NCBI GenBank assembly: GCA_004143945.1
Contig: SEHB01000001.1
Span: 62,001-126,000, forward strand
Direction of reading: 5' to 3'
DNA length: 64,000 bases
Source: Lysobacteraceae bacterium
GTDB lineage: Bacteria > Pseudomonadota > Gammaproteobacteria > Xanthomonadales > Rhodanobacteraceae
Below are positions 41,396 to 51,967 of this stretch, in pieces; within the stretch, counting starts at the first letter, position 1; every line of letters starts with the position of its first letter. The translations under genes and the position numbers were made by a program. The notes under the pieces were generated by a model, which was not told the DNA's origin, made no database searches, and was given only the letters and a program-made list of their open reading frames with translations.

Positions 41396-41635
41396 ATGAG
41401 CACTATCGAAGAGCGCGTCAAGAAGATCGTCGTCGAACAGCTTGGCGTGAAGGACGATGAAGTCACCCCGAACGCGTCGTTCGTGGACGACCTCGGCGCG
41501 GACTCGCTCGACACCGTCGAGCTGGTGATGGCGCTGGAAGAAGAATTCGAGTGCGAGATCCCGGACGAGGAAGCCGAGAAGATCACGACCGTCCAGCAGG
41601 CGATCGACTACGTCAAGGCGCACGTCAAGGCCTGA
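41396..41635 (+). CDS. acpP: Acyl carrier protein
   Basis: A 79-residue acidic carrier of growing acyl chains. Phosphopantetheine is attached to Ser37 in [22 protein letters not shown] strong GGAGG ribosome site lies 11 bases before the ATG, as expected for an abundant protein. It is flanked by a promoter candidate and a strong terminator. Confidence 0.98.
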   Translation: MSTIEERVKKIVVEQLGVKDDEVTPNASFVDDLGADSLDTVELVMALEEEFECEIPDEEAEKITTVQQAIDYVKAHVKA

Positions 41636-41661
41636 TCGTCCGCTCCAGGTTTCGCCGCGAT

Positions 41662-41690
41662 ACTGCGCCGCGAGGCGCAGTTTTGCTTTT
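41662..41690 (+). terminator. Rho-independent terminator after acpP
   Basis: An 8-bp stem (ACTGCGCC with GGCGCAGT) around GCGA, followed by TTTGCTTTT. It lies 26 bases after acpP and before fabF, and would lower fabF expression relative to acpP. Confidence 0.85.
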
Positions 41691-41763
41691 CAACGCACAG
41701 TACGGCCACGGATGGCCGTGATCCGCATCGCGGGCGAGGGATGCCCGCCCAGGTGATCTTTCC

Positions 41764-43002
<1,239 letters not shown>

Positions 43003-43034
43003 GCGAGCCGTGCCAGCCCAGCCGGCTCGACGCC

Positions 43035-43118
43035 TGAAACACGGAGCCGCACCGAGCACACCGAGGAGCGCAATGCGAGAGGATCTGCCTCCGCGTTCTC
43101 CGTGGGCTCCGTGCTTCA
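43035..43118. repeat. Dispersed repeat, CACGGAG family, inverted pair between fabF and pabB
   Basis: The outer arms TGAAACACGGAGCC (43035-43048) and its near-perfect complement (43105-43118, 13 of 14) enclose less perfect continuation of the pairing. This would form a long imperfect hairpin 46 bases before pabB. Confidence 0.75.
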
Positions 43119-43164
43119 ATCTCGTGCCTTGCGATTTCCGTTGGCCCACGTCCGAGATGCCCCG

Positions 43165-44505
43165 ATGAACGGTGTGGTCCGGGTCCTGCCGGGTCGTCGC
43201 GACCTGCTGGCGCTGGCGGCTGCGCAGCCGCTGCGCTATCCGGGCCTGCTCGAGAGCGCCGCGCGCGGCAATGCGCGTGCGCGCCACGACATCCTGTTCG
43301 CGTTCCCCGAATCCGCGCTGCGGCTCGACGCGGGCGCGGACGTGGATGCGCACGCCGGCGTCCGCTTCCTCGAGACGCTCGATCGCGACTGGCGCGCGGC
43401 GCAGCTGCCGCGCATCGATGACGCCCTGCCGTTCCATGGCGGCTGGCTGCTCTACCTCGGATATGAACTCGCGGCGTCGATCGAGCCGTCGCTGCGGCTG
43501 CCTGCCGCGCGCGACGCGCTGCCGGTCGCGCTCGCATTGCGCTGCCCCGCGGCGATCATCGTCGACCATCCCGCCGACCGCACCGTGCTCGTTGCCGAAG
43601 CAGGGCGCGAGGAATTGCTGCGCGCGATGCTCGCGGACCTCGAGGCGGCGCCTGCGAACCCGCCCGCTCTGCCTGCGGTGCTCGAGGTCGCGGAGGAGCC
43701 GCCGGCGCGCTTCCTCGACGGCGTCGCGCGCGTGCACGCGCATCTCGGCGCGGGCGACGTGTTCCAGGTCAACCTCTCGCGGAGCTGGCAGGCGCGATTC
43801 GCGACGCCGCCCGCACCCGCTGCGCTGCATGGCGCGCTGCGGCGTGCGAACCCGGCGCCGTTCGCGGGCCTGCTGCAGGCCGGCGACTGGGCGATCGCGA
43901 GTTCCTCGCCCGAGCGCCTCGTCGAAGTGCGCGGCGGCGTCGCACAGGCCCGGCCGATCGCGGGCACGCGACCGCGCGGCGCCGGCGACGACGATGTCGC
44001 GCGAATGCGCGAGCTCGCCGCGCACCCGAAGGAACGCGCCGAGCACGTGATGCTGATCGACCTCGAGCGCAACGACCTCGGCCGCGTCTGCGTGCCCGGC
44101 AGCGTGCGCGTCGACGAACTGATGGTGGTCGAAAGCTATGCGCACGTGCACCATCTCGTGTCGAACGTGCGCGGACGCTTGCGCGAAGGCGTTTCGCCCG
44201 TCGACGTCGTGCGCGCGGTGTTCCCGGGCGGCACGATCACGGGCTGCCCGAAGGTGCGCTGCATGCAGATCATCGCGGACCTCGAGCGCGAGGGGCGCGG
44301 CGCGTACACCGGTTCGCTCGGCTACATCGACCGCAACGGCGACCTGGACCTCAACATCCTGATCCGCACCCTCGTGCAGCATGGCGCCGCGGTCGGATTC
44401 CGCGCGGGCGCGGGGATCGTCGCCGACTCGGTAGCCGATCGCGAACTCGACGAGACCCGCGCGAAGGCGCGCGGCCTGCTCCGCGCGCTCGGTTGCCCGG
44501 GCTGA
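43165..44505 (+). CDS. pabB: Aminodeoxychorismate synthase component I
   Basis: Converts chorismate and ammonia to 4-amino-4-deoxychorismate for folate. 446 residues, of the anthranilate synthase/chorismate-binding family. Core motifs: DVFQVNLSRSW, SSSPERLVEV, PIAGTRPRG, HVMLIDLERNDLGRVC, and FPGGTITGCPKVRCMQII. The PIAGT segment favours PabB over TrpE. The ATG at 43165 (MNGVVRVLPGRRDLLAL) avoids the repeat that lies in an upstream in-frame extension. pabC, common in this position, is absent. Confidence 0.93.
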   Translation: MNGVVRVLPGRRDLLALAAAQPLRYPGLLESAARGNARARHDILFAFPESALRLDAGADVDAHAGVRFLETLDRDWRAAQLPRIDDALPFHGGWLLYLGYELAASIEPSLRLPAARDALPVALALRCPAAIIVDHPADRTVLVAEAGREELLRAMLADLEAAPANPPALPAVLEVAEEPPARFLDGVARVHAHLGAGDVFQVNLSRSWQARFATPPAPAALHGALRRANPAPFAGLLQAGDWAIASSSPERLVEVRGGVAQARPIAGTRPRGAGDDDVARMRELAAHPKERAEHVMLIDLERNDLGRVCVPGSVRVDELMVVESYAHVHHLVSNVRGRLREGVSPVDVVRAVFPGGTITGCPKVRCMQIIADLEREGRGAYTGSLGYIDRNGDLDLNILIRTLVQHGAAVGFRAGAGIVADSVADRELDETRAKARGLLRALGCPG

Positions 44506-44663
44506 CGCGCGTGCGCGTGGGGCGCATGCATCCGAAGTCCACGCGCGCAGGCGGACGACGCGGCCGGGACAGGAGCGGGCTGCCGCTGGACGTCCCGCCC
44601 ATCCGCCCGACGCGCATCGCGCATGCCCACCCCGCATACTCGCCCTCGCAGGCCGATTCCGGG

Positions 44664-44669
44664 TACCCT
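44664..44669 (+). promoter_or_regulatory. -10-like box of mltG, possible leaderless start
   Basis: TACCCT ends 8 bases before the mltG ATG at 44678; the gap CGCCGCCG has no ribosome site. Confidence 0.35.
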
Positions 44670-44677
44670 CGCCGCCG

Positions 44678-45742
44678 ATGAGCATTCCCCACCGACTCCT
44701 GCCGGCAGCGCCGGCGCGCGGCTTTTCCGCGCTGCGCGCGCTCGTGCTCCTGCTGTTCCTCGGCGTGCTCGCCGCGGGCGCGTATGCGTGGCACGACTAC
44801 CGCGGATTCGCCGACGCGCCGTTGCCGGTGCAACGCGACGACCAGACGCTCGTGATCGAGCGCGGCGCGGGCTTCCGCGCGATCGTCTCGCAGATGCGCC
44901 GCGACGACCTGGTGCCGAACAACCGGCTGTCGGAACTTCGCTGGCGGCTGCTCGCGCGCGAACTCGGCGTCGACGGCAGCCTGCACGCGGGCGAGTACGC
45001 GCTGCCGCGCGGGATCACGCCGCGCGAACTGCTTCGCCGGATGGCCGCGGGTGAAGTCGTGCAACACCGCTTCACGATCGTCGACGGCTGGACCTTCCGC
45101 CAGTTGCGCACGGCGCTGGCGACCGAATCGGGGTTGAAGCAGACGCTCACCACCGCGACCGACGAGGACATCGCGCGCCGCGTCGGCGTCGAAGGTGTCC
45201 ATCCGGAAGGCTGGTTCCTGCCCGAGACCTACGCCTGGGTGCGCGGCGAGTCCGACCTCGACGTGCTCGTGCGCGCGCATGCGGCGATGAAGAAGGCGCT
45301 CGGGCGGTTGTGGGGCTCGCGCGCGCCCGATGTGCTGCTGAAGACGCCGTACGAGGCGCTGATCCTCGCCTCGATCGTCGAAAAGGAAACCGGACGCGCG
45401 GGTGAGCGCGCCGAGATCGCAGGGGTGTTCATGCGTCGCATCAAGTACGGCATGCGGCTGCAGACCGATCCGACCGTGATCTACGGCATCGGGCGCGACT
45501 GGGACGGCAACATCCGCCGCCGCGACCTCGAGACCGATACGCCGTACAACACCTACACGCGCGACGGCCTGCCGCCGACGCCGATCGCGCTGCCCGGCGT
45601 GCCCGCGATCGAAGCCGCGCTGCATCCCGCTCCCGGCGACGCGCTGTACTTCGTCGCGCGCGGCGACGGCAGCCACGAGTTCTCGCCGACGCTGGACGCG
45701 CACAACCGCGCGGTCCGCAAGTACCAGTTGCGGCGCGAATGA
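44678..45742 (+). CDS. mltG: Endolytic transglycosylase MltG
   Basis: Inner-membrane enzyme that cuts nascent glycan strands and sets their length. 354 residues. One transmembrane helix at about 18-38, then a LysM-like module (about 50-110) and the YceG domain. The catalytic Glu235 is in LASIVEKETG, followed by IYGIGRDWDG and TPYNTYTRDGLPPTPIALPG. Its stop is overlapped by tmk (ATGA). Confidence 0.95.
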   Translation: MSIPHRLLPAAPARGFSALRALVLLLFLGVLAAGAYAWHDYRGFADAPLPVQRDDQTLVIERGAGFRAIVSQMRRDDLVPNNRLSELRWRLLARELGVDGSLHAGEYALPRGITPRELLRRMAAGEVVQHRFTIVDGWTFRQLRTALATESGLKQTLTTATDEDIARRVGVEGVHPEGWFLPETYAWVRGESDLDVLVRAHAAMKKALGRLWGSRAPDVLLKTPYEALILASIVEKETGRAGERAEIAGVFMRRIKYGMRLQTDPTVIYGIGRDWDGNIRRRDLETDTPYNTYTRDGLPPTPIALPGVPAIEAALHPAPGDALYFVARGDGSHEFSPTLDAHNRAVRKYQLRRE

Positions 45743-46377
45743 GCCGCGGGCGGCTGGTCACGCTCGAAGGCGGCGAGGGCGCCGGCAAGAGCACCGTGCT
45801 CGAGGTGGTGCGCGAGCGCATCGCCGCGCACGGCCACGAGGTCGTCGCGACGCGCGAACCCGGCGGTACCGCACTCGGCGAAGCGGTGCGCGCGCTCGTG
45901 CTCGATCCTGCCCACGCGGGTATCAGCCCCGAAGCCGAATTGCTGTTGATGTTCGCGGCGCGCGCGCAGCTCGTGCGCGAAGTCGTGGTGCCCGCGCTCG
46001 CGGCGGGACGGTGGGTGTTGTCGGACCGCTACGTCGATGCGAGCCACGCGTACCAGGGCGGCGGGCGCGGCTTGCCCGTCGATTGCATCGCCGAACTCGC
46101 GGCGTGGGCCGCCCCGGTGGTCCCCGACCTGACCCTGCTGCTCGACGTGCCGGTGGCGACCGGGCTCGCGCGCGCGGGACGGCGCGGTGATGCCGATCGC
46201 ATCGAACGCGAGGGCGCGCCGTTCTTCGAGCGCGTGCGCGAGGCCTATCGCGCGCGCGCGGCGGCCGAGCCCGCGCGATTCCGCGTGATCGATGCCTCGC
46301 AATCCCTGGACCAGGTCCGCGCCGATGCGGCCGCCGCGATCGATGCATTCCTCGCGGGCCTCCGAGGGCACGCCTGA
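45739..46377 (+). CDS. tmk: Thymidylate kinase
   Basis: Phosphorylates dTMP to dTDP. 212 residues. P-loop LEGGEGAGKSTV at 9-20, ATREPGGT with the DR(E)X element, and SDRYVDASHAYQGGGRGL. The LID region AGRRGDADRIEREG is short and basic. It overlaps both mltG (4 bases) and holB (1 base). Confidence 0.96.
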   Translation: MSRGRLVTLEGGEGAGKSTVLEVVRERIAAHGHEVVATREPGGTALGEAVRALVLDPAHAGISPEAELLLMFAARAQLVREVVVPALAAGRWVLSDRYVDASHAYQGGGRGLPVDCIAELAAWAAPVVPDLTLLLDVPVATGLARAGRRGDADRIEREGAPFFERVREAYRARAAAEPARFRVIDASQSLDQVRADAAAAIDAFLAGLRGHA

Positions 46378-47339
46378 TGCTCGCGCCCTGGCTCGCCGAG
46401 AGTTGGCGCACGCTCGCGACGGCGCTCGCGTCCCAACGCCTGCACCATGGACTGCTGCTCGCCGCGCCGGCCGGGCTCGGCAAGCGCGCACTCGCCGAGG
46501 CCTTCGTGCGCGCGGCGCTGTGCGAGCGACGCGACGACGCCGGCTACGCCTGCGGCAGTTGCCGCGCCTGCGGATTGCTCGCGGCGGGCTCGCATCCGGA
46601 TCTCGTGCGCGTCGGGCTCGAATTGCGCGACGACGGCCGGCCGCGCAGCGAGATCACGGTCGACCAGGTCCGCGCGCTCTCGCAGCGGCTCGCGATGTCG
46701 AGCCAGTTCGGCGGCTGGCAGATCGCGCTCGTCGACCCGGCGGACCGCTTCAACGCGAGTGCGGCGAACGCGTTGCTGAAGACGCTCGAGGAACCTGCCT
46801 CGTCGACCGTGATCGTGCTCGTCGCGGACGAGCCGGCGCGCCTGCCCGCGACGATCCGCAGCCGCTGCCAGCGCGTCGAGCTGCGTGCGCCCTCCGCCGC
46901 GGAAGCCTCTGCATGGCTGCTGGCGCAGGGCGTCGAGCCGCCGGTCGCCGAAGCTGCGCTGCAGGCGAGCCTCGGCAACCCCGGGCGCGCACTCGAGTGG
47001 AGTGCGGGCGACTCGCTCGCGATAAGGCGCGCCTGCGCCGACGACCTCGGCGCACTCGCCGCGGGTCGCGACAGCGCGCTCGCGGTCGCCGACCGCTGGG
47101 CCGCGGACCGCGCCGACATGCGACTGTGGTTCGCCTCGGTGCTCGCGCGCGACGAGGCGCGCGCGCTCGCGAGCGGGCGATCCGGCGCATTCGGCTTGAC
47201 CGCGCGCGGCGAAATCCCGAAGCTAGCGGCGTGGTCGCGGCACGCCGACCGTGCACGCGGCCTGCTCGCGACCTCGCTGCGCATCGACCTGCTGTTGCTC
47301 GACCTGTTGCGCGCCTGGCCGGCGCGCCGCGGCACCTGA
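46377..47339 (+). CDS. holB: DNA polymerase III delta' subunit
   Basis: Clamp-loader subunit, 320 residues. The AAA+-like N-terminal domain has LLAAPAGLGKRALAEAF and the zinc module CERRDDAGYACGSCRACG. SANALLKTLEEPASSTVIVLVADEPARLPATIRSRCQ is the sensor 1/SRC segment typical of delta'. The mltG-tmk-holB-pilZ order is well conserved in gammaproteobacteria. Confidence 0.95.
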   Translation: MLAPWLAESWRTLATALASQRLHHGLLLAAPAGLGKRALAEAFVRAALCERRDDAGYACGSCRACGLLAAGSHPDLVRVGLELRDDGRPRSEITVDQVRALSQRLAMSSQFGGWQIALVDPADRFNASAANALLKTLEEPASSTVIVLVADEPARLPATIRSRCQRVELRAPSAAEASAWLLAQGVEPPVAEAALQASLGNPGRALEWSAGDSLAIRRACADDLGALAAGRDSALAVADRWAADRADMRLWFASVLARDEARALASGRSGAFGLTARGEIPKLAAWSRHADRARGLLATSLRIDLLLLDLLRAWPARRGT

Positions 47340-47450
47340 TCCGGATCGCTGCACGCCGGGCCGGACCGCCAAACTTGCCGGAATGAACATCCGGCGCCCC
47401 GCAAGACCCGTCGCGGAACGGCGGGTCGGGCGATCTCGGAGGGAAGCGAC

Positions 47451-47816
47451 ATGTCGACGCCGGCGATTGGCGGTGCACCACGGCAGGGCATCCTGCCGCT
47501 CGCGATCAAGGACAAGGGCGCGCTGTTCAATGCCTACATGCCGTTCGTGCGCGGCGGCGGCCTGTTCGTGCCGACGAGCAAGCGCTACAACCTCGGCGAC
47601 GAGGTTTTCATCCTGCTCACGGTGATGGAGGAGAAGGACCGCCTGCCGGTGCCCGGCAAGGTGATCTGGATCACCCCCGCGGGCGCGCAGGGCAACCGCA
47701 TGGCCGGCATCGGCGTGCAGTTCAACGAATCCGCCGATGGCGAAGCCGCCCGCACCAAGATCGAATCGATCCTCGCCGGCATCCTGACGCAGGAACGCCC
47801 GACCCATACGATGTGA
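47451..47816 (+). CDS. pilZ: PilZ domain protein (type IV pilus)
   Basis: A 121-residue single PilZ domain (GILPLAIKDKGALFNAYMPFVRGGGLFVPTSKRYNLGDEVFILLTVMEEKDRLPVPGKVIWITP). The c-di-GMP-binding RxxxR motif is absent, as in Pseudomonas and Xanthomonas PilZ proper, which works in pilus assembly through protein contacts. A GGAGGGAAG ribosome site precedes the ATG. It lies downstream of holB as in other pilus-bearing relatives. Confidence 0.93.
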   Translation: MSTPAIGGAPRQGILPLAIKDKGALFNAYMPFVRGGGLFVPTSKRYNLGDEVFILLTVMEEKDRLPVPGKVIWITPAGAQGNRMAGIGVQFNESADGEAARTKIESILAGILTQERPTHTM

Positions 47817-47979
47817 TCGCGATTTCGTGTCGGCAAGACTGGAGCGCCGCGCACAGCGTGGGGCATCGCGCGATTGAAGCGCAGCCGTGCTGCCGTCGAG
47901 GATGAAACTTCCCGGATGAACCAGCGACAGCGCTTGCGTGCCGGGCGCCGAGCTGCACTGGAAGATGTTCCTGATCCGC

Positions 47980-48003
47980 GCTCGGTGTGCTCCGTGTTCC
48001 GAG
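47980..48003. repeat. Dispersed repeat, CACGGAG family, single copy
   Basis: The reverse complement reads AACACGGAGCACACCGAG, the best consensus of this family. It lies between pilZ and sufE; no partner arm is visible nearby. Confidence 0.6.
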
Positions 48004-48059
48004 CTTTTCCTGGCCCGCAGCGCCGTTGCAGGCAGGCGCCGGGCAGCGAAGCGACCCGT

Positions 48060-48503
48060 CTACGCGGCGAGCGCCGCGGCAGCGTGGCGCTTGATCGTCG
48101 CGAGCATCGAGGCGAAGCCGTTCGAGCGGGTCGGTGAAAGATGCTTCGCGAGGCCGATCGCCTCGACGAAGCGCGGTTCGGTGGCGAGGATCTCGGCCGC
48201 GGGGCGGCCCGAGTAGACGCGCAACAGCAATGCCGCGAGCCCGGACACGATCGAGGAATCGCTGATCGCGGCGTAGCGCAGGCGCTGCGCATCGCCCTCC
48301 GCGACGAGCCAGACCTGCGACTGGCAGCCCTGCACCTTGTGCTCTTCGGTGCGCCACTCGTCCGGGAATGGCGGCAGCTTGCGGCCGAGGTCGATCAGGT
48401 ACTGGTAGCGCTCGGTCCAGTCGCCGAAGAACGCGAACTCGGACGCGATCGCGTCCTGCGCCTCGGCAGCGCTCCCTTCGGCAGCGTCAGGCAGCGCAGC
48501 CAT
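48060..48503 (-). CDS. SufE-family cysteine desulfuration protein
   Basis: Accepts persulfide sulfur from a cysteine desulfurase for Fe-S cluster assembly. 147 residues. Active Cys60 is in [17 protein letters not shown], and [19 protein letters not shown] is conserved. The C-terminus [20 protein letters not shown] is typical. The ATG at 48503 lies 17 bases inside cysS, so the two are coupled. No sufS or iscS is in the window. Confidence 0.92.
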   Translation of the reverse strand: MAALPDAAEGSAAEAQDAIASEFAFFGDWTERYQYLIDLGRKLPPFPDEWRTEEHKVQGCQSQVWLVAEGDAQRLRYAAISDSSIVSGLAALLLRVYSGRPAAEILATEPRFVEAIGLAKHLSPTRSNGFASMLATIKRHAAAALAA

Positions 48504-49890
48504 CGGCTCCGACCACCTTCCAGCGCGGTCCCTGCGCGGTGTCCTCGATCGCGACGCCCATCGCAGCGAGCTGGTCGCGGATGCGGTCGGCTTCGGCGAA
48601 TTCACGCGCCTTCTTCGCGGCGACGCGTGCGTCGACGAGGCGCTGCACTTCGGCTTCGTCGACCGCGACGCCGCCGGTCGACTGCTTGAACCACGCTTCC
48701 GGGTCCTGCTGCAGCAGGCCGAGCATGCCTGCTGCGCCGAGCAGCGCGGCCTTGGCCGCGCGCTTCGCCGCGGAATCGCCCGCGGCGCGCGCGGCGGCGG
48801 CGAGGCGCGCGAGCACCGCGAATGCCTCGGGCGTGTTGAGATCGTCGCAGAGCGCGGCCTCGAGGTCGGCCGGCACGGCGAGCTCGCCCGCATCGACCTC
48901 GACGTCGGCGAGGTCGCGCAGCACGGTGTACCAGCCGTCGAGCGTCGCGCGCGCCTGCGCGAGCGCGTTGTCGGACCAGTCGAGCGGCTGCCGGTAATGC
49001 GCCTTCAGCAGCAGGAAGCGCAGGACTTCGGGCGGGTGCGCCTCGAGCAGCTCGTGCAGGACGAGCGCGTTGCCGAGCGATTTCGACATCTTGCGCCCGT
49101 CGAAAGTCAGCATGCCGTTGTGCAGCCAGTAGCGCGCGAACAGCTTGCCGCCGTGCGCGCAGGTGCTCTGCGCGATCTCGTTCTCGTGGTGCGGGAACAT
49201 CAGGTCGTTGCCGCCCGCGTGGATGTCGATCGTCTCGCCGAGGTGCGCGGCGGCCATCGCCGAGCATTCGATGTGCCACCCCGGCCGGCCGCGGCCCCAG
49301 GGGCTGTCCCAGCCCGGAAGGTCGGGCGTGGACGGCTTCCACAGCACGAAGTCGGCGGGGTTCTTCTTGTACGGCGCGACCTCGACGCGTGCGCCCGCGA
49401 TCATGTCCTCGGTCGAGCGTCCCGACAGTCGGCCGTAGTCGGGGAAGCTCGCGACGTCGAACAGCACATGGCCCTCGGCCGCGTAGGCGTGGCCGTGCGC
49501 GATCAGGCGTTTGCACATCGCGACGATGTCGCCGATGTGCGCGGTCGCGTGCGGCGCGAGGTCGGGCGCGTCCGCGCCGAGCCGCGCCATGTCCTCGGCG
49601 TAGGCAGCCGCATAGCGTCCGGTGATCGCCTCGATCGGCACGCCGGCCTGGCGCGCGGCGGTGTTGATCTTGTCGTCGACGTCGGTGATGTTGCGTGCGT
49701 AGACGACCTGCGGATAACGGCGCCGCAGCAGTCGGGCGAGCAGCCCGAACACGACGGGCGGGCGCGCATTGCCGATATGCACGAAGTTGTAGACCGTGGG
49801 TCCGCACACGTACATCGTCACGCGCGCGGGATCGGCGGGAACGAACGGTTCGCTGCGCCGGGTCAGGCTGTTGTGGAGTCGGAGCTGCAT
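48487..49890 (-). CDS. cysS: Cysteine-tRNA ligase
   Basis: Charges tRNA-Cys. 467 residues. Zinc ligand Cys29 is in [16 protein letters not shown], which also holds the HIGH-like HIGN at 38-41. KMSKSLGN is the second ATP motif. [10 protein letters not shown] and [14 protein letters not shown] complete the active site. TATCAT on the minus strand at 49912-49917 is a possible -10 box 21 bases from the ATG. Confidence 0.97.
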   Translation of the reverse strand: MQLRLHNSLTRRSEPFVPADPARVTMYVCGPTVYNFVHIGNARPPVVFGLLARLLRRRYPQVVYARNITDVDDKINTAARQAGVPIEAITGRYAAAYAEDMARLGADAPDLAPHATAHIGDIVAMCKRLIAHGHAYAAEGHVLFDVASFPDYGRLSGRSTEDMIAGARVEVAPYKKNPADFVLWKPSTPDLPGWDSPWGRGRPGWHIECSAMAAAHLGETIDIHAGGNDLMFPHHENEIAQSTCAHGGKLFARYWLHNGMLTFDGRKMSKSLGNALVLHELLEAHPPEVLRFLLLKAHYRQPLDWSDNALAQARATLDGWYTVLRDLADVEVDAGELAVPADLEAALCDDLNTPEAFAVLARLAAAARAAGDSAAKRAAKAALLGAAGMLGLLQQDPEAWFKQSTGGVAVDEAEVQRLVDARVAAKKAREFAEADRIRDQLAAMGVAIEDTAQGPRWKVVGADGCAA

Positions 49891-50083
49891 GGGGCCCTCG
49901 CTGGACCTCGCATGATAGCAGGGCCGACCGCGGCGTCGGACGGAAACTCCAATGGCGGGGCAGGCTTAGCACGGGTTCAGCGTCATCCTGCTGTAATTTA
50001 CGCGCAAGACCCGCATCCGCATCGATAGAGAGCCGGAGTAGCACCGGTCGTGGCGGTCCCGGCGGGGTTGGAGAACATTTCTG

Positions 50084-50623
50084 ATGAGACCGATGTGGTT
50101 GGCCGTACTCGTGTTGTGCCTGGCGGGAACCCGGGCACACGCGCAGGACCGGAATTACGAATCCCCCGATGCGGTTGCGAACGTCAAGGTCGCCTGGGCC
50201 GACGTCCTGCGCGTCGATCCCGTGTACGAGACCGTGCGCAACCGTGCACCGCGCGAGGTCTGCGAGGAATACCCGGTCGAACGCCGCAGCAACGACGGCA
50301 ACAAGGCCACCGGCGCCGTGATCGGTGCGATCGTCGGTGGCGTGCTCGGCAACACCGTCGGCAAGGGTGATGGGCGCAAGGCGGCGACGGTCGCGGGCGC
50401 GGTGGTCGGTGGCACCGTGGGGCACAACGTCGCGCAGAACGGTTCACGCTACTACGACGGCGTCGAGCAGCATTGCCGCGTCGTCGAGGACGTCGCGGAA
50501 GAACAGCGGCTCGTCGCCTACGACGTGCAGTACAGGTATCGCGGCGACGTGTTCATGTCCCGCCTCGACTACGACCCGGGTGATCGCCTGCGCGTGCGCG
50601 TGCGAATCGAGCCTGCCGAGTAG
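50084..50623 (+). CDS. Glycine-zipper 2TM-domain exported protein
   Basis: A 179-residue envelope protein. The signal peptide MRPMWLAVLVLCLAGTRAHA is cut by ordinary signal peptidase, since there is no lipobox Cys. The mature part has a zipper at about 77-118 (TGAVIGAIVGGVLGNTVGKGDGRKAATVAGAVVGGTVGHN) and a C-terminal strand module (LVAYDVQYRYRGDVFMSRLDYDPGDRLRVRVRIE). It is a paralogue of the lipoprotein at 29055-29534. TGTAAT at 49992-49997 may be its -10 box. Confidence 0.88.
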   Translation: MRPMWLAVLVLCLAGTRAHAQDRNYESPDAVANVKVAWADVLRVDPVYETVRNRAPREVCEEYPVERRSNDGNKATGAVIGAIVGGVLGNTVGKGDGRKAATVAGAVVGGTVGHNVAQNGSRYYDGVEQHCRVVEDVAEEQRLVAYDVQYRYRGDVFMSRLDYDPGDRLRVRVRIEPAE

Positions 50624-50703
50624 GCCCACGCCCCGCGCGCCAGTTGCATCGGGCGCCGTTCGCCGGTAACGTCCACCGCCTTCAGGTTCCACGCGCCTTT
50701 CCG

Positions 50704-50874
50704 ATGCCCGCATCCTCGATCCAGCCGCAGATCATCACCAGCGCCCGCATGGCCGCCGGCATGACCTCGCGCGCGCGTCGACCGGAACCCTGCTGCATTC
50801 CCGCCGGGTAGGCATGCGCGCGTCCACACGCGAGACGAGCAGAAACCCGGCCCCCGCGCCGGGTTTCTTTTTTT
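50704..50874 (+). promoter_or_regulatory. Candidate arginine attenuator before argF
   Basis: A short open frame (ATG at 50704, 50749 or 50761, stop TAG 50809-50811) contains a cluster of Arg codons (CGC GCG CGT CGA, residues S-R-A-R-R-P). It ends in GCCGGGT (50803-50809), which is exactly complementary to ACCCGGC (50845-50851) of the following terminator's first arm. This gives two competing structures, as in amino-acid attenuators. No good ribosome-binding site is visible for the short frame. Confidence 0.35.
50843..50874 (+). terminator. Strong Rho-independent terminator 35 bases before argF
   Basis: AAACCCGGC pairs perfectly with GCCGGGTTT (50858-50866), followed by C and a run of seven T. 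It lies 220 bases after the previous gene but just before argF, so it may control the arginine operon. Confidence 0.85.
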
Positions 50875-50908
50875 CCGAAACTCCGTTTCCGAACATCGCA
50901 GGCCCACG

Positions 50909-51967
50909 ATGACCCTTCGCCATTTCCTCAGCACCCAGGACTGGTCGCGCGCGGAGCTCGACGCGTTGCTCGAGCAAGCCGCGCGCTACAAGCAATCGCG
51001 CGCCGGACGCGAGCTCGCGGGCAGGTCAATCGCGTTGCTGTTCTTCAATCCGTCGATGCGCACGCGCACGAGCTTCGAACTCGGCGCGTTCCAGCTCGGT
51101 GGCCATGCGATCGTGCTGCAGCCCGGCAAGGATGCCTGGCCGATCGAGTTCGACGTGGGCACCGTGATGGACGGCGAAGCGGAAGAGCACGTGGCCGAGG
51201 TCGCGCGCGTGCTCTCGCGGTATGTCGACCTGATCGGCGTGCGCGCGTTTCCGAAGTTCCAGGACTGGTCGGTCGATCGCGAGGACCGCGTGTTGCAGGC
51301 GTTCGCGCGCCACTCGAGCGTTCCGGTCGTCAACATGGAGACCATCACCCACCCGTGCCAGGAACTCGCGCACGTGCTCGCGCTGCAGGAACACTTCGCG
51401 GCACGCGCGCCGGGCGCCGCGCGCGAGAGGGTGCTGCGCGGACGCAAGTACGTGCTGACCTGGACCTGGCATCCGAAGCCGCTGAACACCGCGGTCGCGA
51501 ACTCCGCGCTGCAGATCGCGACGCGTTACGGCATGGACGTGACCCTGCTGTGCCCGACGCCGGAGTACCTGCTCGACGAGCGCTATCTCGGGTTCGCACG
51601 CGGGAACGTGGAGCGGAACGGCGGCTCGTTCGCGGTCAGCCACGACCCCGACGAGGCGTTTCGCGACGCACACGTGGTCTACGCGAAGAGCTGGGGCGCG
51701 ATCCCGTACTTCGGCCGCTGGCACGAAGAGAAACCGATCCGCGACGCGCACCGGCATTTCATCGTGGACGAGCGCAAGATGGCGCTGACCGACGGTGCGG
51801 TATTCAGCCACTGCCTGCCTTTGCGGCGCAACGTCAAGGCGACCGACGCGGTGATGGATTCGCCGGCCTGCATCGCGATCGACGAAGCCGAGAATCGCCT
51901 GCATGTGCAGAAGGCGGTGATGGCTGCGCTGATCGCCCAGCCATTGGGAATGGCGAATAGCGAATAG
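50909..51967 (+). CDS. argF: N-acetylornithine carbamoyltransferase
   Basis: Transfers carbamoyl phosphate to N-acetylornithine, giving N-acetylcitrulline. 352 residues. The carbamoyl-phosphate site is FFNPSMRTRTSFELGAFQLGG. HAIVLQPGKDAWPIEF, ETITHPCQELAH, TWTWHPKPLNTAVANS and VVYAKSWGAIPYFG are near-identical in pattern to the Xanthomonas acetylornithine enzyme and unlike ordinary ornithine transcarbamylase. The last residues (PLGMANSE) are encoded by a dispersed repeat. It heads the arg operon. Confidence 0.95.
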   Translation: MTLRHFLSTQDWSRAELDALLEQAARYKQSRAGRELAGRSIALLFFNPSMRTRTSFELGAFQLGGHAIVLQPGKDAWPIEFDVGTVMDGEAEEHVAEVARVLSRYVDLIGVRAFPKFQDWSVDREDRVLQAFARHSSVPVVNMETITHPCQELAHVLALQEHFAARAPGAARERVLRGRKYVLTWTWHPKPLNTAVANSALQIATRYGMDVTLLCPTPEYLLDERYLGFARGNVERNGGSFAVSHDPDEAFRDAHVVYAKSWGAIPYFGRWHEEKPIRDAHRHFIVDERKMALTDGAVFSHCLPLRRNVKATDAVMDSPACIAIDEAENRLHVQKAVMAALIAQPLGMANSE

